Source: Cycas panzhihuaensis
Taxonomy: Eukaryota; Cycadophyta
Direction: 5' to 3'
Length of the DNA: 64,000 nucleotides
Assembly (NCBI GenBank): GCA_023213395.1
Contig: CM041465.1
Location: 187,681,741-187,745,740, forward strand
Positions within the stretch are counted from its first letter, which is position 1. Each line of letters begins with the position of its first letter. The translations under genes were made by a program, and so were the position numbers. The notes under the pieces are model-generated. The model was not told the DNA's origin. It did not search any database and saw only the letters and a list, made by a program, of their open reading frames with translations. Positions 43,901-56,901 of this stretch are shown in pieces.

Positions 43901-44200
43901 AACAATGTTTAATTGATGATTATTGTAATTTTTTAGTAAGGTGTCTCTTAAATATTTGCATAATTATCTTAACAAAGTGCACATTTGTAAAAATTCTTAA
44001 TATGTAAACATTATTAAAATGCATGTTAGAGCTTACATCTTTATGTATTCTCATAGGTTTTGTTAAATGTTCTCCAATCTTATTAAATCTCTATGAGGTA
44101 ACTTGTATCTATAAATATGTACCTATTCTAATGCAATGGATAAAGATTGATCATTCTTCCAATTTCTTTTGTATTTTATATTGGTGCATATTTCATGTTT
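43901..44200 (+). repeat. LTR-like repeat R, copy b
   Basis: Aligns with copy a and copy c. It is followed near 44235 by TGATATCAGAGGAC, a near match to the tRNA-Met primer site, so R may be the LTR of a Copia-type element. No coding sequence follows. Confidence 0.65.
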
Positions 44201-44399
44201 TCAATCGTGGTATCATAATATATTTATAATATGATATCAGAGGACTTATGTAATTTTTTAACATTCAAGAACATATCTGATTTGCTAATGGATATGCAAC
44301 TAAGGAATGTGGTGAATAGAATGTTCATAAACCCAATTTTACAACTAAATCTGTTATTGTGAGGGGAATGTTGAGGGAATTATTTGCCATGGCCATATG

Positions 44400-44525
44400 A
44401 TAGTATAATATAAAATAGTATAGTGCCATGTAATGGAATATAATATAATGTAATGCAATCCAATGTAATACAATATAGTTTAATGAATATAATATAATAT
44501 AATATAATATAATATAATATAATAC
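44400..44525. repeat. A+T-rich satellite, (TATAA)n
   Basis: Irregular TATAATG/TAATG units followed by about eight perfect TATAA units at about 44484-44524. The short minus-strand open frame over it (YYIILYYIIL) is a by-product of the repeat. Confidence 0.92.
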
Positions 44526-44895
44526 AAGTGAAAATTTAGAATATTTTAAGGAAATTTCACTCTTCAAGTAAAAAGTCTATTATGAAATTTGACTGTTTAG
44601 CACTATGCAAAATATTTTATATAAAATCAAGAATGCTCTCTAAATTCAATTCTGTTTGTTTCCTCCTTCCCCCGACCCCATTCCTTGTGTCCTCGTACAT
44701 GGGAAGGACGTGTAGGCATTCGATAATTGAACTTTTTGTAAACTGTGATCTGGCTTACAGTTAATTTTCTAAATTGGAACTCTTCTTGTAACATTGTCAA
44801 GATTTAACAATTTCCTTTGTAGACTGTCACATGTCAGGTGGGCATTATGAGTAACTTGTTGCAAATGTCTGCTGTTTAATTTTGTTGTTGGGCAG

Positions 44896-47810
44896 GAAGC
44901 AAAATCTTCTGTGGAGCTTCTTTACTCTGATACAGCCAAAGCTTTGATTCATATTTTCTTTGCACAACGGTCAACCTCAAAGGTGATTGACTGCTTGCAC
45001 AGCTCTGTTCTACATGATGGAAGTGTAATGTTTGAAAAATCTGCCATTTTGTTCTATTGTTTCAATTGAAAATTAAAACTTGGTTTCGCAGGTTCCTGGT
45101 GTTACTGATTTGGGTTTAGAGCCAAGAAGAATAAGAAAAGTGGCTGTTGTTGGTGCCGGTTTGATGGGCTCGGGAATAGCCACAGCCCTGATTCTAAGTG
45201 GCTACCCTGTGATCCTTAAAGAAGTAAATGCCCAGTTTCTTCAGGCAGGTCTTGATCGAATTAGAGGTCAGTAACCTGCAGCCATTTTGGTTGCATGTGA
45301 TATAACTTTTTGTTATTTGTAGTCATTAGTTTCCTTCCTATGTTTAGCACCTTGATGTTTATCTTGCTTTAGTATTTTTAGTTGGTGCAGGCATGCTGCA
45401 TATACTGAAATGCTCTATTATCTGTTTTTATTCCCCAAAATCTACAACATAAAGTATGTACTATTATAGTTGTGTGTCACTAAGGAGGCTTTACTGCAGT
45501 TGTAGCATATTGAGAATGTTGTTGAGTTGTCTCTTAATTATTGTTTGAATATTTGCAGCAAATTTGCAGAGCCGTGTGAATAAAGGAAAAATGAGCCAAG
45601 AAAAGTTTGAAAAAACACTCTCTTTGGCCCAGGGTGTTCTTGACTTCAAAAATTTTGGAGATGTTGACATGGTAATTGAGGTGAGCATAGTTTTCAGATT
45701 GTCTCTGCAATCTGGTATCCTCTTTATAAACCAGTCTCTAACTTTTCTCAGATCAAGTCAGTTGCTGGTTTCCAAAATACCTGATCATTGTTTTTTGGCA
45801 GGCTGTCATTGAAAATGTATCTCTAAAGCAACAGATTTTTAGTGATCTCGAGAAAAACTGTTCATCACACTGTGTATTAGCAACAAACACTTCTACAATT
45901 GACTTAAACTTGATTGGTCAGAAGACCAACTCTCAAGATCGGATTGTTGGCACACACTTCTTCAGGTACTCATCATTTTAATATGAATTTTGTAAGAATA
46001 AAATTTTTTTGGCCATGTACCTTTTCTTTTTGGCTTTTGACATAAGGACACAGCTTGTACATTTGTAAATGCCAGAATTGATGCATTGTAGTAAAATGTT
46101 TTGTATAAAGGTGGAAATATTATTCCATGCTTTCAAATTTGAATTTGCAGCTTCTTGTTGCATTTGATTGGATCACAGATTCTCTTCTGATGCCTACCTG
46201 TTTTGCAGTCCTGCCCATGTGATGCCGCTTTTGGAAATAGTGCGCACAGAAAAGACATCCCCTCAAGTTATAATTGACCTCATGAACGTTGGGAAAAAGA
46301 TTAAGAAGACCCCTATAGTGGTTGGAAACTGCACTGGATTTGCTGTCAACCGCATGTTTTTCCCATACACCCAGTCAGCTCTGCTGTTGGCAGACCTTGG
46401 CTTAGATGTTTACCAAATCGATCGAGCTATCACTAAATTTGGAATGCCCATGGGCCCATTTAGGTATCGTAGAAATTAGAATATTTTGGTTCCAAGTATT
46501 TGTCCGGTTAAATGTATGGTAGTAGAGTAAAGTCTGATTCAAGTATCTTAAATTTATGCAGATTGGCTGATCTGGTGGGTTTTGAGGTTGCTGTAGCAAC
46601 AGGCATGCAGTATCTGGACAATTTTCCAGATCGAGTATACAAGTCACTCTTGATACCAATTATGCTTAAAGACAAGCGGACAGGTAACTGCTCCATGTTT
46701 CTGTGTAACATCCACCAGAGTAGCAGTATGGATTTGTATTTACTTTCTCATCTCTCTGTGATGATCTCATTTTATTCTCTTTTTTCTCAGGTGAGAAAGC
46801 TGGCAAGGGCTTCTATTTGTATGATGATAAACGAAAGGCCCTACCGGATCCAGAAATAAAGAAATATGTTGAGAAGTCACGGAAAATGGCTGGCTTGATA
46901 CCTGATGGCAAGGTCGTTTATTTCTGCCATTGCATACTATCATGTGGAATCGTTGCTTGTCAATTATGCATTTGTTCATCCATTATTTATGCATACGATT
47001 ATTTGGCGTGGTATTAACTTCTGCTCAACTCTGTTGCAGCCTGTTTCATTGACAGATAAGGATGTAGTTGAGATTGTTTTCTTTCCTGTTATCAATGAAG
47101 CCTGTCGAGTTCTTGCAGAAGGAATTGCCATTAAAGCAGCAGACCTGGATATTGCCTCGGTGATGGGTATGGGATTTCCGCCCTACAGGTTGGTTCTTTT
47201 CTGGTGTTATTCCCTCTCTTCTTCTGAATCCTATTCCCTATTCTTCATTTTGTTTCTTGCTTGGATGATAAACATCCTGTGGCTCTGTGAGCTTCTTGAT
47301 TGTATTTATTGGACTTTTTGGCATGACCTCCTAAACGTGAACTGCAAGTTCAGGGATTTGTTGTGTTCTCTCATTTAACTATATTTTCTTTTAGTTGAAA
47401 AAGCTGATATTATTATATAGAAAGAATTACATTTTCATTTAATTATTTCATATGGTCCTTTAAAAGCTTTCTCCACATCAGAGTGGTGGTTGAGAATTTT
47501 CATATCCAAGATCAAAGATGCCTTTTTTTCACAGGGGAGGTCTGTTATTCTGGGCTGATTCTCTGGGAGCAAATTATATCTGTTCAAAATTGAAGGTCTG
47601 GTCTGAGTTATATGGCGATTTTTTTAGACCTTCTGCATACTTGGAAGAAAGAGCAGCCAAGCGATCTTCTCTGGTGAGTATGACCATCATTTATAGTTGT
47701 TATTTATTTCCCATTTGATATCTGGTAGATGAAGTTATGGTTAGAAATTGATTCTTGGGTGAAAACAAATGCAGATTGCTCCAGCAGAGCATTTGAAGTC
47801 TCGATTATGA
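44896..47810 (+). CDS. AIM1-like: Peroxisomal multifunctional protein, AIM1/MFP-like, C-terminal ten exons
   Basis: Fatty acid beta-oxidation enzyme of the peroxisome; this part is the L-3-hydroxyacyl-CoA dehydrogenase. Exons: 44896-44982, 45092-45266, 45559-45680, 45802-45965, 46209-46463, 46562-46683, 46791-46912, 47040-47188, 47535-47673, 47775-47810 (TGA). All nine introns are GT-AG, phases match and no stop occurs in 456 codons. Seen: the end of the hydratase-dehydrogenase linker (ALIHIFFAQRSTSK), the NAD-binding loop VVGAGLMGSGIA, THFFSPAHVMPLLEIV with the catalytic His and Glu, NCTGFAVNRMFFPYTQ, the second dehydrogenase repeat (NEACRVLAEGIA, MGMGFPPYRGG), and a C-terminal SRL, a type 1 peroxisomal signal. 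Plant AIM1/MFP2 are about 720 residues, so about 265 N-terminal residues (enoyl-CoA hydratase/isomerase) are missing here. YDDKRKALPDPEIKKY resembles AIM1 more than MFP2. No upstream exon was found in this window. Confidence 0.95.
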
Positions 47811-48080
47811 AACTGGACAATGGTGAAATTTTTATAAGAACATTTAATTGAAATTTACATAGGAGCTCTATTTATTTTCATGCAATGGTTTGAGCTGTCT
47901 CTCTTTGCATAAATTATGCTGTTGTGCCATATTATCTGTTCTACAGTGGATATGATTGAAACATGTATTACGCGCATCTCCCTTTCTTGTGATTTGTCTT
48001 GAGGAATGGCTCACAGAGATTTAATAGTATGTGCTTGACAATTAAATTCTGTGTGTAATGGCAACATTGCAATAAAATTT
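47811..48080 (+). terminator. Putative 3' UTR and poly(A) signal of the AIM1-like gene
   Basis: The first AATAAA after the stop codon is at 48071-48076, in TGCAATAAAATTTTG. Plant poly(A) signals are loose, so this is only the best candidate. Confidence 0.35.
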
Positions 48081-51000
48081 TGATTTATTCACTCTGGATT
48101 TACAAATGGTGACTGTTGATAGAAACCATGTGATAGTGTTTAGCAACATTGCAGATGTTTTTTTATTTATTAACTATGGATCAGTAGTTGGCAACTTTGG
48201 AATTTTACTTGGTAGGATTGAGTGCAAATGGTCAAATAATTGGTAACTTATTGAATGAAATTATGGCCTCATCTTGTCAAGAACCATATTATTAGGTACT
48301 GTTGAGGCTTATAAAGCGTAAGAAGTGTCTGAAGGTTCTGTAAGTTTCATTGCTTTCTTTGTGAAAAAAACTTCCTCAGAAATAAAGAAAGAACAATTTT
48401 AGTTGTGTATTACATTCATATGACTCGAAAACTAACAATATCAGATCCCCACAGTGGGAACAATCTCTAATTCTGTGTCTAGTGCCTAGAACAATTGAGG
48501 CATCATTGTAGAAGAAGTTTGTAAGTCTGTTTGCCAAGATTATTTGTGATATAATCCACTCTTATAATATATTAGAGTGTAATTTTAGTACAATAACAAG
48601 GCCCTCAGATCCCAAGGGCAGCACAGAAATGGTGTGTTTTAGATTTTAGAGGGCTCTTACTGTTTGTTCTAGTTTTCTAAGGCTAGCCCAAACTTTGATT
48701 AATGCAACCTAAACAATGTCTGGGGAGATTGATGCCATTGCCAGTTACATGTATACATCAAAATAAATATGTGAGAAATGAAGTATATATTGAAAGAAGT
48801 AAAATAAATTTGAAAGAGAAAATTATTTAAAATATTGTCTCCCATGTTGATATGCTTGAATTGCTCTTCAAAAATTTCATGACTTATCTTGCAATGCTAG
48901 AACAAAAATGCAACCCTAATTGTGATCTAGAAGTGCATGTAATTTGTCCATTTTTCTTCAAAAAACATGTGAAGAAACATGAAACATAAATCATGCATTT
49001 TTGAACAAACAAGATCTTGATCATACACAACAAGCACACCATCAAAAAGCAAAGTTCACAGTACACTAGTTTTAAGTGGAAAAATTTTTTGGTACAAAAC
49101 CTACCACAAAAGATCAATTGATCACATTGATTACACTTGGATGATTTTACAATGAACTATGGGTTATTTTGTAATCCCCCAAATAGTATGTCCAACCCAT
49201 TGGTTGTGACCCTTCAATATTCGCACCTTTTGGATTAACATTAACTATAACCACATTTAACGTTAAACATGTGGCTTAGTATTCACTACCATGCTAACAA
49301 AACAATACATATCAAATTGGAAAAGAAAAAGTACATTGCATTAAAATTCATCTTTGGTCCATTTGATTTACATTTTAAAAACTAGTTGTGCATGAAAGGA
49401 AAGAAGAGAAATGGATGCCAATTGGTAGTGTTCATATTTATTTGAAGTTATCCCATTTATTTCTTTCGCGTCAACCACAATTAGCTGTGGGCATTGGTTC
49501 ATCAATATGTACCCTTATAGTCTTGGTGGTATTTCCTCAAATCTCTTATATGAGAAATTATTTCCTCTCCTTCCACCTTTAATTGGACTTCTTAATGGAC
49601 TTTCAACTTTATTTTATCATAGTAACTAGTATGAACTAGAGCTTGCTCTTCTTGCTTTCTTATCCATCATGGCAAAACTTCCATTAATCATCCCTCTATG
49701 TCTAAGTTTGTTTTCATAATGAATTTTGAGATGGTTTTGGATATGTTTCTTGTGTTTGAGAGGTTGTTGTTGGTTTTATCTACTTGATTATTTGTACATT
49801 GTTTGTTGAATTTTCATCATCATAAGTAGCTATAATTTCTTTTGCTAATGACCCCTCTACTTGTGATGGCATTCTCTTCTTTCCCAATTTTGTGAGTCTT
49901 CTAATTGCACATGCTTAAATTGGTTGTTCTCTAGTGGCTTCTGTTTCTAAGATTGGTTTATCTATTTGACCACTTCATGGTTGTTGAAGGGTTTTTCCAT
50001 TTGATTAATTGCATATGATAGCCCATGTAGTGTAAATACTTGTTGCTACTATTTCTATTTGTTGATATTCAGTACTACATTTGTAGCCTTTGTGTTGAGT
50101 AGGATATGGTCAATGGAAGTTGATGCACCTGAATCATTTTTATGAGGCTAGGTTTCTGATGGTGCAACTAATTTTGGATTACTAGTTTGACATTTTGGTC
50201 ACCTCTTGGTGGCATGATTGCGATCATTATCTGCAACTTTTCACCCATTTGGTGGACTTCTTTATGTGAGCATGTTTGCTACTATCTCCTTTGGGATGGT
50301 GTGATATCCTCTTGGCTATTTCCTTTGACTTCATGTCTTGAGGTCTTATTCTTGTATTTATCACCCAAGGTAAGTCTATTATTCTTCTTCTTGTTCCAAA
50401 TGATTCTCTTTTGGTCATCTTAGTAGCTTTGTTGTTTCCACACCACCATTGTTTGTTGTCTTATGTGACTTTCATCAATTGTTTGAAGACTTCTATGCAC
50501 TAATGATGGAAGGAATTGTTAATACTCTAGGGTAATGAATTATCAATTGCATTGCATATTTCCTGTGTTTTTTTCTCTATTGTTGTTGCCTTCACTTATC
50601 TATTTGAAGGGGATGCTAGACTCTATGTATGAGTTGGAGCTTAACCCATTGTTCACCTTTTTATTGTTATCATTTGCCCATTATAATTTCTATCTGACCT
50701 CATGAGTTGAATGGAGATGTCCTTCTATTTGACCCTTTGATTTGAATGGAGATTGTTCTACTCCATTTTGTGTCAATTGAATGATGTTTATTGCCTTAAA
50801 TATTATGGTGGTTTCATTTGAAAGTCTTGTGAGAGAGTTGATTATAACACTCAACAAGCATGATAAGAACTTCGATGCCCTAAATTTGGAGTGTAATAAT
50901 TATAGTATATAACAAAAGAGAAATTGATGTAATCTACATTTTGTTTTTTTTTTAAGTGATGATTCTATCGATAAAAAGAATTATATATAATTACAACAAA

Positions 51001-51719
51001 AAGAAAGGGGCAAGTGGCTACCAACCATCTATGTTGGCAAATCAAACATCTATTGAGACCTAGTCAAAATAACACTAGTCTCAAAAATAGGTTAACAAAA
51101 TTACATCAAGTTTTAAAAATTGGAAATACAACATAAACAATAAACATAAAATAGGTTCACAAGATTATCATAAAATTAATGATTTGGTAGAGGAGCAAAA
51201 GTTGAGTTCCTTCCATTCCCTTAATTTGTGTTGTGGTTGTCATCATTTTCAACGTCCAACTTTTATAAGACCTTGGATCAACTCCTTTTATGGGTAGAAC
51301 TACTTTGTTCTTGGATGAGGCCTTTTGCACAAGTGGGGGTGAGGGTGGAGAAGCTTTTTTTCCCTATGTTAGCTTTGTTGCTTGCTTTTGTTTTTGCTTC
51401 TAGGTGTTGACTCACCTTGTGCAAGTGGAACTCTGTTTAGAGTCTTATCCACTTGGATCTTCTAGGCTTCAATATTGATTTGTGGTAGCAAACATCTTAG
51501 CCAATAACAAACAAATATGGCCAATAATTGGGGTCTACTCCTTGCATTGACTAAGTTGTGCTACATGCTACTACTCATTGCTCTTCTAGGGAAGTAACAA
51601 TTACATATGGAAAAATTTATTAATTTTGATACTTTTGTTGTTGCTTGAGTCTTTGACAAAATTATTTTAACAATCTATCTATAGGTTTTCCATTCCAAAT
51701 GATGAAATGTTGGCAAAAA
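48081..51719. other. Intergenic, no recognisable gene
   Basis: Plus strand T-rich, minus strand with short polar stretches (such as LTKLGKKRMPSQVEGSLAKE near 49870) that could be the linker of a decayed retroelement. No domain recognised and no clean frame over 80 codons. Confidence 0.4.
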
Positions 51720-51926
51720 ATCTTTAATAATGTATGGTTAATTTATGGCGATTATAATAACCTAGTATCCATCAAATATTGTGCATAAATGTTTTAAGGA
51801 GGCTCACACCTGTGAAGATTCTTAATATGCAATCATTATTAAATTGAGTGATTATAGCTCACATTTTCATATATTCTCATAGGTCTTCAAAGAGGTTCTT
51901 TAATAATATTCTCATGAGGTGAAAAT
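51720..51926 (+). repeat. LTR-like repeat R, copy c
   Basis: Aligns with copies a and b (TTGTGCATAAATGTTTTAA, TTCTTAATATGCAATCATTA, TTCTCATAGGTCTTCAA). More diverged than a and b are from each other. Confidence 0.65.
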
Positions 51927-51950
51927 CACACACACACACATATATATATA

Positions 51951-51992
<42 letters not shown>
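51927..51992. repeat. Microsatellite (CA)n(TA)n(TG)n, self-complementary
   Basis: About 7 CA, 5 TA, then TC and about 20 TG units. The CA block is the reverse complement of the TG block, so the stretch can fold into a hairpin or cruciform. Confidence 0.95.
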
Positions 51993-51995
<3 letters not shown>

Positions 51996-52679
51996 ATATT
52001 TGAATGTAAATAATATAGATCTTATTGTACATCTCTTGTTCAAAGTTTCAACATAGTAGACCCTTAATTAAATGTTGTTCTCGCTAATGATTTATTGGAA
52101 CTCATGTTTGGTCAACTTTTCCAATGTTCATCCTTGACCATAACTCCTCTAGTTATTCAGCCATATAGGATTTCTTCTTTAAGTGTATATGACTTTTCAT
52201 ACTTTGAAATTTTCATGCATAATCATCCCTAGATGATTAGTAAAGCATCATTTGTGTTTTTCATATATCTCATCTTGCTAAGAATAAATCAGTTCATCAG
52301 AATTATTGAAAGAGGAGGAAATTGAGACCATATCCAAAAATTCATCAAGTGTAGGCCTCACATAATCTGTGTCAATAGCCTAATGTTTATAGATATTATT
52401 ATATAAATTGTTGGATATCTCTCTTTTAAAAGATATAGAACATTGTATCTTTCTCCACAATGTCTTGGTTGTGTAGAATGCTCACTTGTTTGCATGCCAA
52501 GACACTACTTTTTGCTTATCGAGGTATATAATTCCTCCTGTTGTTCATCCCAAAGGATGACTCAATAGTTATTTGTATATGTCTTCATTTCTTGGGATTT
52601 ACTTCAAAATATACCAAAATAGTTATTCTATGATAAGATATAGGAATGTTATGAATATTTCCTATTGGCCAAACCATGT

Positions 52680-53400
52680 GTTGATTTGTAGTATCAAGTT
52701 CTTTAATCTAGGTCAACTAAATGCCTTCTAGGATAGTTTAGTCAAAACATTAACTTGTGCACTAAAGTTGGCACATGTATTTAGGATTATTGCATCATCT
52801 ATTTGGACACCAACTACTATCTATTTACCTATTGAATTCAAGGGTTAGGTTTCTTGCATTTGACAAGCTATTTTGACATTGGCATCTTTTGGTTGGCTAC
52901 CTAAGCCTAATCTTTTATTAGTTTAATAGCTTAACAAATTACATTGCCAAGCAATTGTAAAAGCTAAAGCGCCATATTAGCAACAACTAAGTGTTTGTTA
53001 ATTTTTCTTCCAACTCCAAAATATGTTATATTTGGGTTGATGGAGTTTGAGAAACTACTGCAATACTTTCTTGATTCGAAAAACATTATCAAGCTATTTC
53101 ATTCGTTGCTTGTTTGAAATCTCTTTCAAATGCTCTAGATTTGGATATACTATCATTATCTTCTTGGGAGGTCAACCTTGAGGCATGGATATGGTCTTTG
53201 CTAGATCATCTTGTCCACCACACTTCATTTTTCTTGTAATCCATTTCATGAATAGATTTTTGATCTTCCTCTAGATTAATTGGAATTGTCAAATGATTGA
53301 TATTTTTATCTTTACTGTTTAGTTCCTATATCATTAGGCAATCAATCATTTGTGGTCTCCTTGACCACATAAAGTATAAACGATGGCCTTAGTGTATATA
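52680..53400 (-). pseudogene. Faint Gypsy gag-protease relic
   Basis: Minus strand: LCGQGDH followed by KxxIA/MIDC near 53390-53340 looks like a zinc knuckle. A Glu/Lys-rich linker follows (EEDQKSIHEMDYKKNEVW), then ILNTCANFSAQVNVLTKLS near 52800-52740, which fits a worn retropepsin site (D-T-x-A-x-x-N-V-L-T; Asp now Asn). Several TAG/TGA stops. No RT recognised nearby. Confidence 0.42.
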
Positions 53401-54690
53401 TTAGATAATTTTTAGTCATATATCCCCATTATTTACATTTGAGACATTAAATTGACCTTAAGCTAACTCTATTTCTCAAAGTCTGATCAAGGACTTTGAG
53501 TTCTATGTTGATAAGTGTTTAAGGTATTGTTTGATTAACTTTAAAATTTTACTTATAATCAACTGAATTATGAGTTCTTATATTGCAAATGTGATAAGAT
53601 GGCATACATTTAGTGTAAATCGGCGTGTCAAATAGCTAATTATCTCATAGATGTGACAATATGGATGATCCTTTTTAGATGTGTTATTCTCTAAGACTCA
53701 CTCATCAGAGTCTCTATAGCTTGTAGATATATCTTTACTAGTCCATGTTCTCAATCTAATGGCTGTTCATATTTATGATGTCCATGTATTTAACATTTTA
53801 TACACCAAACCTTTGCTTGATGTGGCTAGAATTCTTGATGTATGAACATTTTTTTAAGTAATTCAAGAACTATTTGTGGACCTATAATGAAACATTTTCT
53901 TCTTGATTCTCTTTGATACTAACTTCCAATTGTAGTTTCAATGGTATTAACATATGATTGTAGCATGTTGTCACATAACCAACCAAATACTAATAAGAAT
54001 ACCTTCACAAACTAGCTTACTTGTGACTATTCATTGATAAGGACATTGATTAAAAGCCTCTTGATATTCAATATCATATTCTTTGATAATTTCTCATTTT
54101 CCTTGGAATACACTAACAATTTCATCAAATATTCTCTATTAAATTAGACGGATTTAAAGGATTTTTCAAATATCTCTATTGACATATCTAATTCCTTTTA
54201 TTGCCTCTTGAAATTTGCAATTTTGATACCATTTAAATGCTAAACCTTGCAACGTGGTTATAAACTCATTTTGTGGGCCCAAATCATTAACCATTTTTTG
54301 AGGTATTTAGATTAATTTACAAATGAAGAAATGTTTTTTCTGCCATTTGTTGTTCCATCAAAATTAAGATGTTTGGAATTAAAACTATTATTATTTGTCA
54401 TTATCCCCACCTTTTTCAGTAAATCTAAATCATTTTCTATCAACCAAATTTTGCATTATTGTATTTGATCTTCAATCGAGCCCAAAGGTGGTCATAGAAT
54501 CAGGGTTTATTTCTCCTTTAATGTCATGTTTATATTATTCAAGTGTACCATTTTGTGATTGATTGTGCTCTCAAACCGGTCCACACATCTTAATCTCCAT
54601 TTGTCAAGAAATATAGGCATCATCCATCACCGTCATGAACACAACAATTGATATGACTAAAAATAGATAAACATCTTTCATTATATTACT
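53401..54690. other. No recognisable gene
   Basis: A+T-rich, probably the continuation of the decayed minus-strand element; no domain can be named. Confidence 0.4.
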
Positions 54691-54925
54691 TGTAATGAGT
54701 ACATACATATATAAGAGTATGATCACTGCACATCTAACCAATTATATGAAGTGACCAACATGAATATCATTAAGCACACTTATTAATTACTTACTATAAT
54801 ATTCCTAAAAGCGAGAAAACTGACCCCTTAACACTAACACACTTAACATTATTTTATCCTATTAATATTAGACCTCTAGACTCCATGGACATTACTTGCT
54901 AGAACATTAAACATTATTTCTAACA
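54691..54925 (-). repeat. LTR-like direct repeat, left copy
   Basis: 235 bp, ending on the plus strand ATTATTTCTAACA. It aligns along its length with 57855-58088. Confidence 0.85.
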
Positions 54926-55667
54926 ATGCCCCTATAACACTTAATATCAAGATACTTTCTAACTACATACTAAGAACAAACTTATAACTTGACCAACGAC
55001 TAAAGACCATCTACTTGCATACGTGCATTGCAAAATTGTTTAATATCTCCTCTATGGTGTGTATTTGGCATCTTTTGAATTTTCAACATTTAATCCTTGG
55101 GAATGTCTTGAAAATGATGTCTTTGGCTTGTTCTTCAATCTTGTGATGATGTCCATGCTGTTATAATCCTCGAGGCAAATGATCCTTAAACTTGACTTTC
55201 TTTGTTCTGATGTGCAAATTTGAATTCTTCAATATGTTAGATTATTTCCAAAGCAAAACTTTTCTTTGGTTCTCTGTTTCATGAGTCTTTACTTCATTGT
55301 TTTTGAAATACTCCATCATGTCAAAAATATATGTCATGAAATCATCTTTTAACAAATAAGAATATGAACTAGTGAAGTGCCATCCTAAAAACTACTCAAG
55401 ATCTTAAAGAGAGAAGGAGGGGTAGAATGATTTTTCCTTTGATACTTCTGAAACTTGTTCAACTTTAATCATAACATGTTTGTCTTCACTTTCCTCAACA
55501 CATAAATAATCAACATCAATTGAATTAATATCAAGAACTGAAGATAAAACATCAATAGAGGAATCAACACCATTAGGATCATCTATAAAATAGACATAAA
55601 CATCTTATATGAATTCTTATTCTTGATCAACATATCTAATAAGTTTTTCAACTTTTGGAGTAGAATC

Positions 55668-55946
55668 TCAAGTATCTATAACAGGTTCTTCAACAACAAA
55701 GTTTTCTTCACATCTAACCAAATATTCTTCAATAATAAAGTCTTCACAGTTAGCTATAGATTCATCAATAAACTCATCAAAAGTGCTAATACTAGTCTTA
55801 ATACTATCATCATCACCAATATCATGACCATCAATAATCTTATTTGTCTTTTTAATTACTTTTTCAACAACTTCTTGTATCTCTTTAGGAGTCTTAATAC
55901 TATCATCATCACTAGTATTATAATCATCAACAATCTTGTTTTCCAT
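55668..55946 (-). CDS. Acidic ORF with internal repeat, unknown
   Basis: 92 codons, Asp/Glu-rich. A repeated unit (DDYNTSDDDSIKT and GHDIGDDDSIKT, about 120 bp apart at DNA level) shows an internal duplication, each followed by a helix-forming stretch (VEKVIKKTNKII). The same frame continues beyond the ATG-less end to about 55440 with more acidic text after a TGA. No family recognised; it may be part of a decayed retroelement gag or linker. Confidence 0.35.
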   Translation of the reverse strand: MENKIVDDYNTSDDDSIKTPKEIQEVVEKVIKKTNKIIDGHDIGDDDSIKTSISTFDEFIDESIANCEDFIIEEYLVRCEENFVVEEPVIDT

Positions 55947-56901
55947 TTTAATTACTTTTTCAACAACTTCTCATATCTTTTTAGGAGTCTTTTCTAATGC
56001 ATTCTTCAAAATGTTCCAAGATTTTTTGGCATTACTAGCATGATGAACTGTAGAAATGACAAAATGATAGGAAGAAGGAAGTTTATCTTTATTTAATATA
56101 GCAAGAATAACAACAATTATTCTACTACCCTTTTTTTTTAGTTTTTATTTTCCTTCTTCATCAATAGGGACATCATATCTATTAGTAATAATTTTCCATA
56201 ACCTTCTGTACATGAATATGCTTTTTATTCTGTCTGCACAACAACGATAGTTTATTCCTATGTACTTAGGTAAAGGAAATGGGAAGTATCTAAAGTAATA
56301 CTCAATTCTTTTTATATACGAATATGATTATGTCATTCACTTCCATGGTTGTAAGTATAAATTGCTAAAAATGCATGTAATAATTTAATCAAATCAATAA
56401 TTCTCAAACCTATATATAATTGGAGATGACCTCTTTTTATCTTTTCTATTGATGGAAGCAGGTTACCTACTGAATAATCTGCCTAGCTTCTACATACATA
56501 GTTCATGATCAACTTAGAATTCAACACTCAATAGTATCACAATGCATGAAGCCATTTATCACTTCCTCTTATTTCTACCATGTCTTATTTGAAATTTTAT
56601 AATGATCTTCTAAAGATAACTAGACAGGAAGAAGGTGCAGACATAGGCTTTACTAGTCGTTCATTTTCTCACAAATGCCACAATGACATCGAACTGTATA
56701 ATATACAAAATTCTTGGTATGTACTTCTTTACATGATAACTAAGACACCTGGTTTGCTGAAGCTACTTTCAACTCCTTTGAGGGTGGATTTTCTCTTGAT
56801 ATATACATATAAGAATAAAAGTCAAGCATTGCAGCACTGATTTTTTGTGCCCCAAGATAAGCCCTCTTGTTCTTTTTCAACAACCTTTTTTGCTACTTCT
56901 G

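Noticed and set aside
44325-44567. Minus-strand ORF rich in Tyr/Ile/Leu that looks like a membrane protein
   Set aside because: It is a translation of the (TATAA)n satellite.
43901-51926. AIM1-like exons as cargo of an element bounded by repeat R copies b and c
   Set aside because: The copies are unequally diverged, no target duplication is seen, and the gene keeps all its introns. Two independent insertions are simpler.
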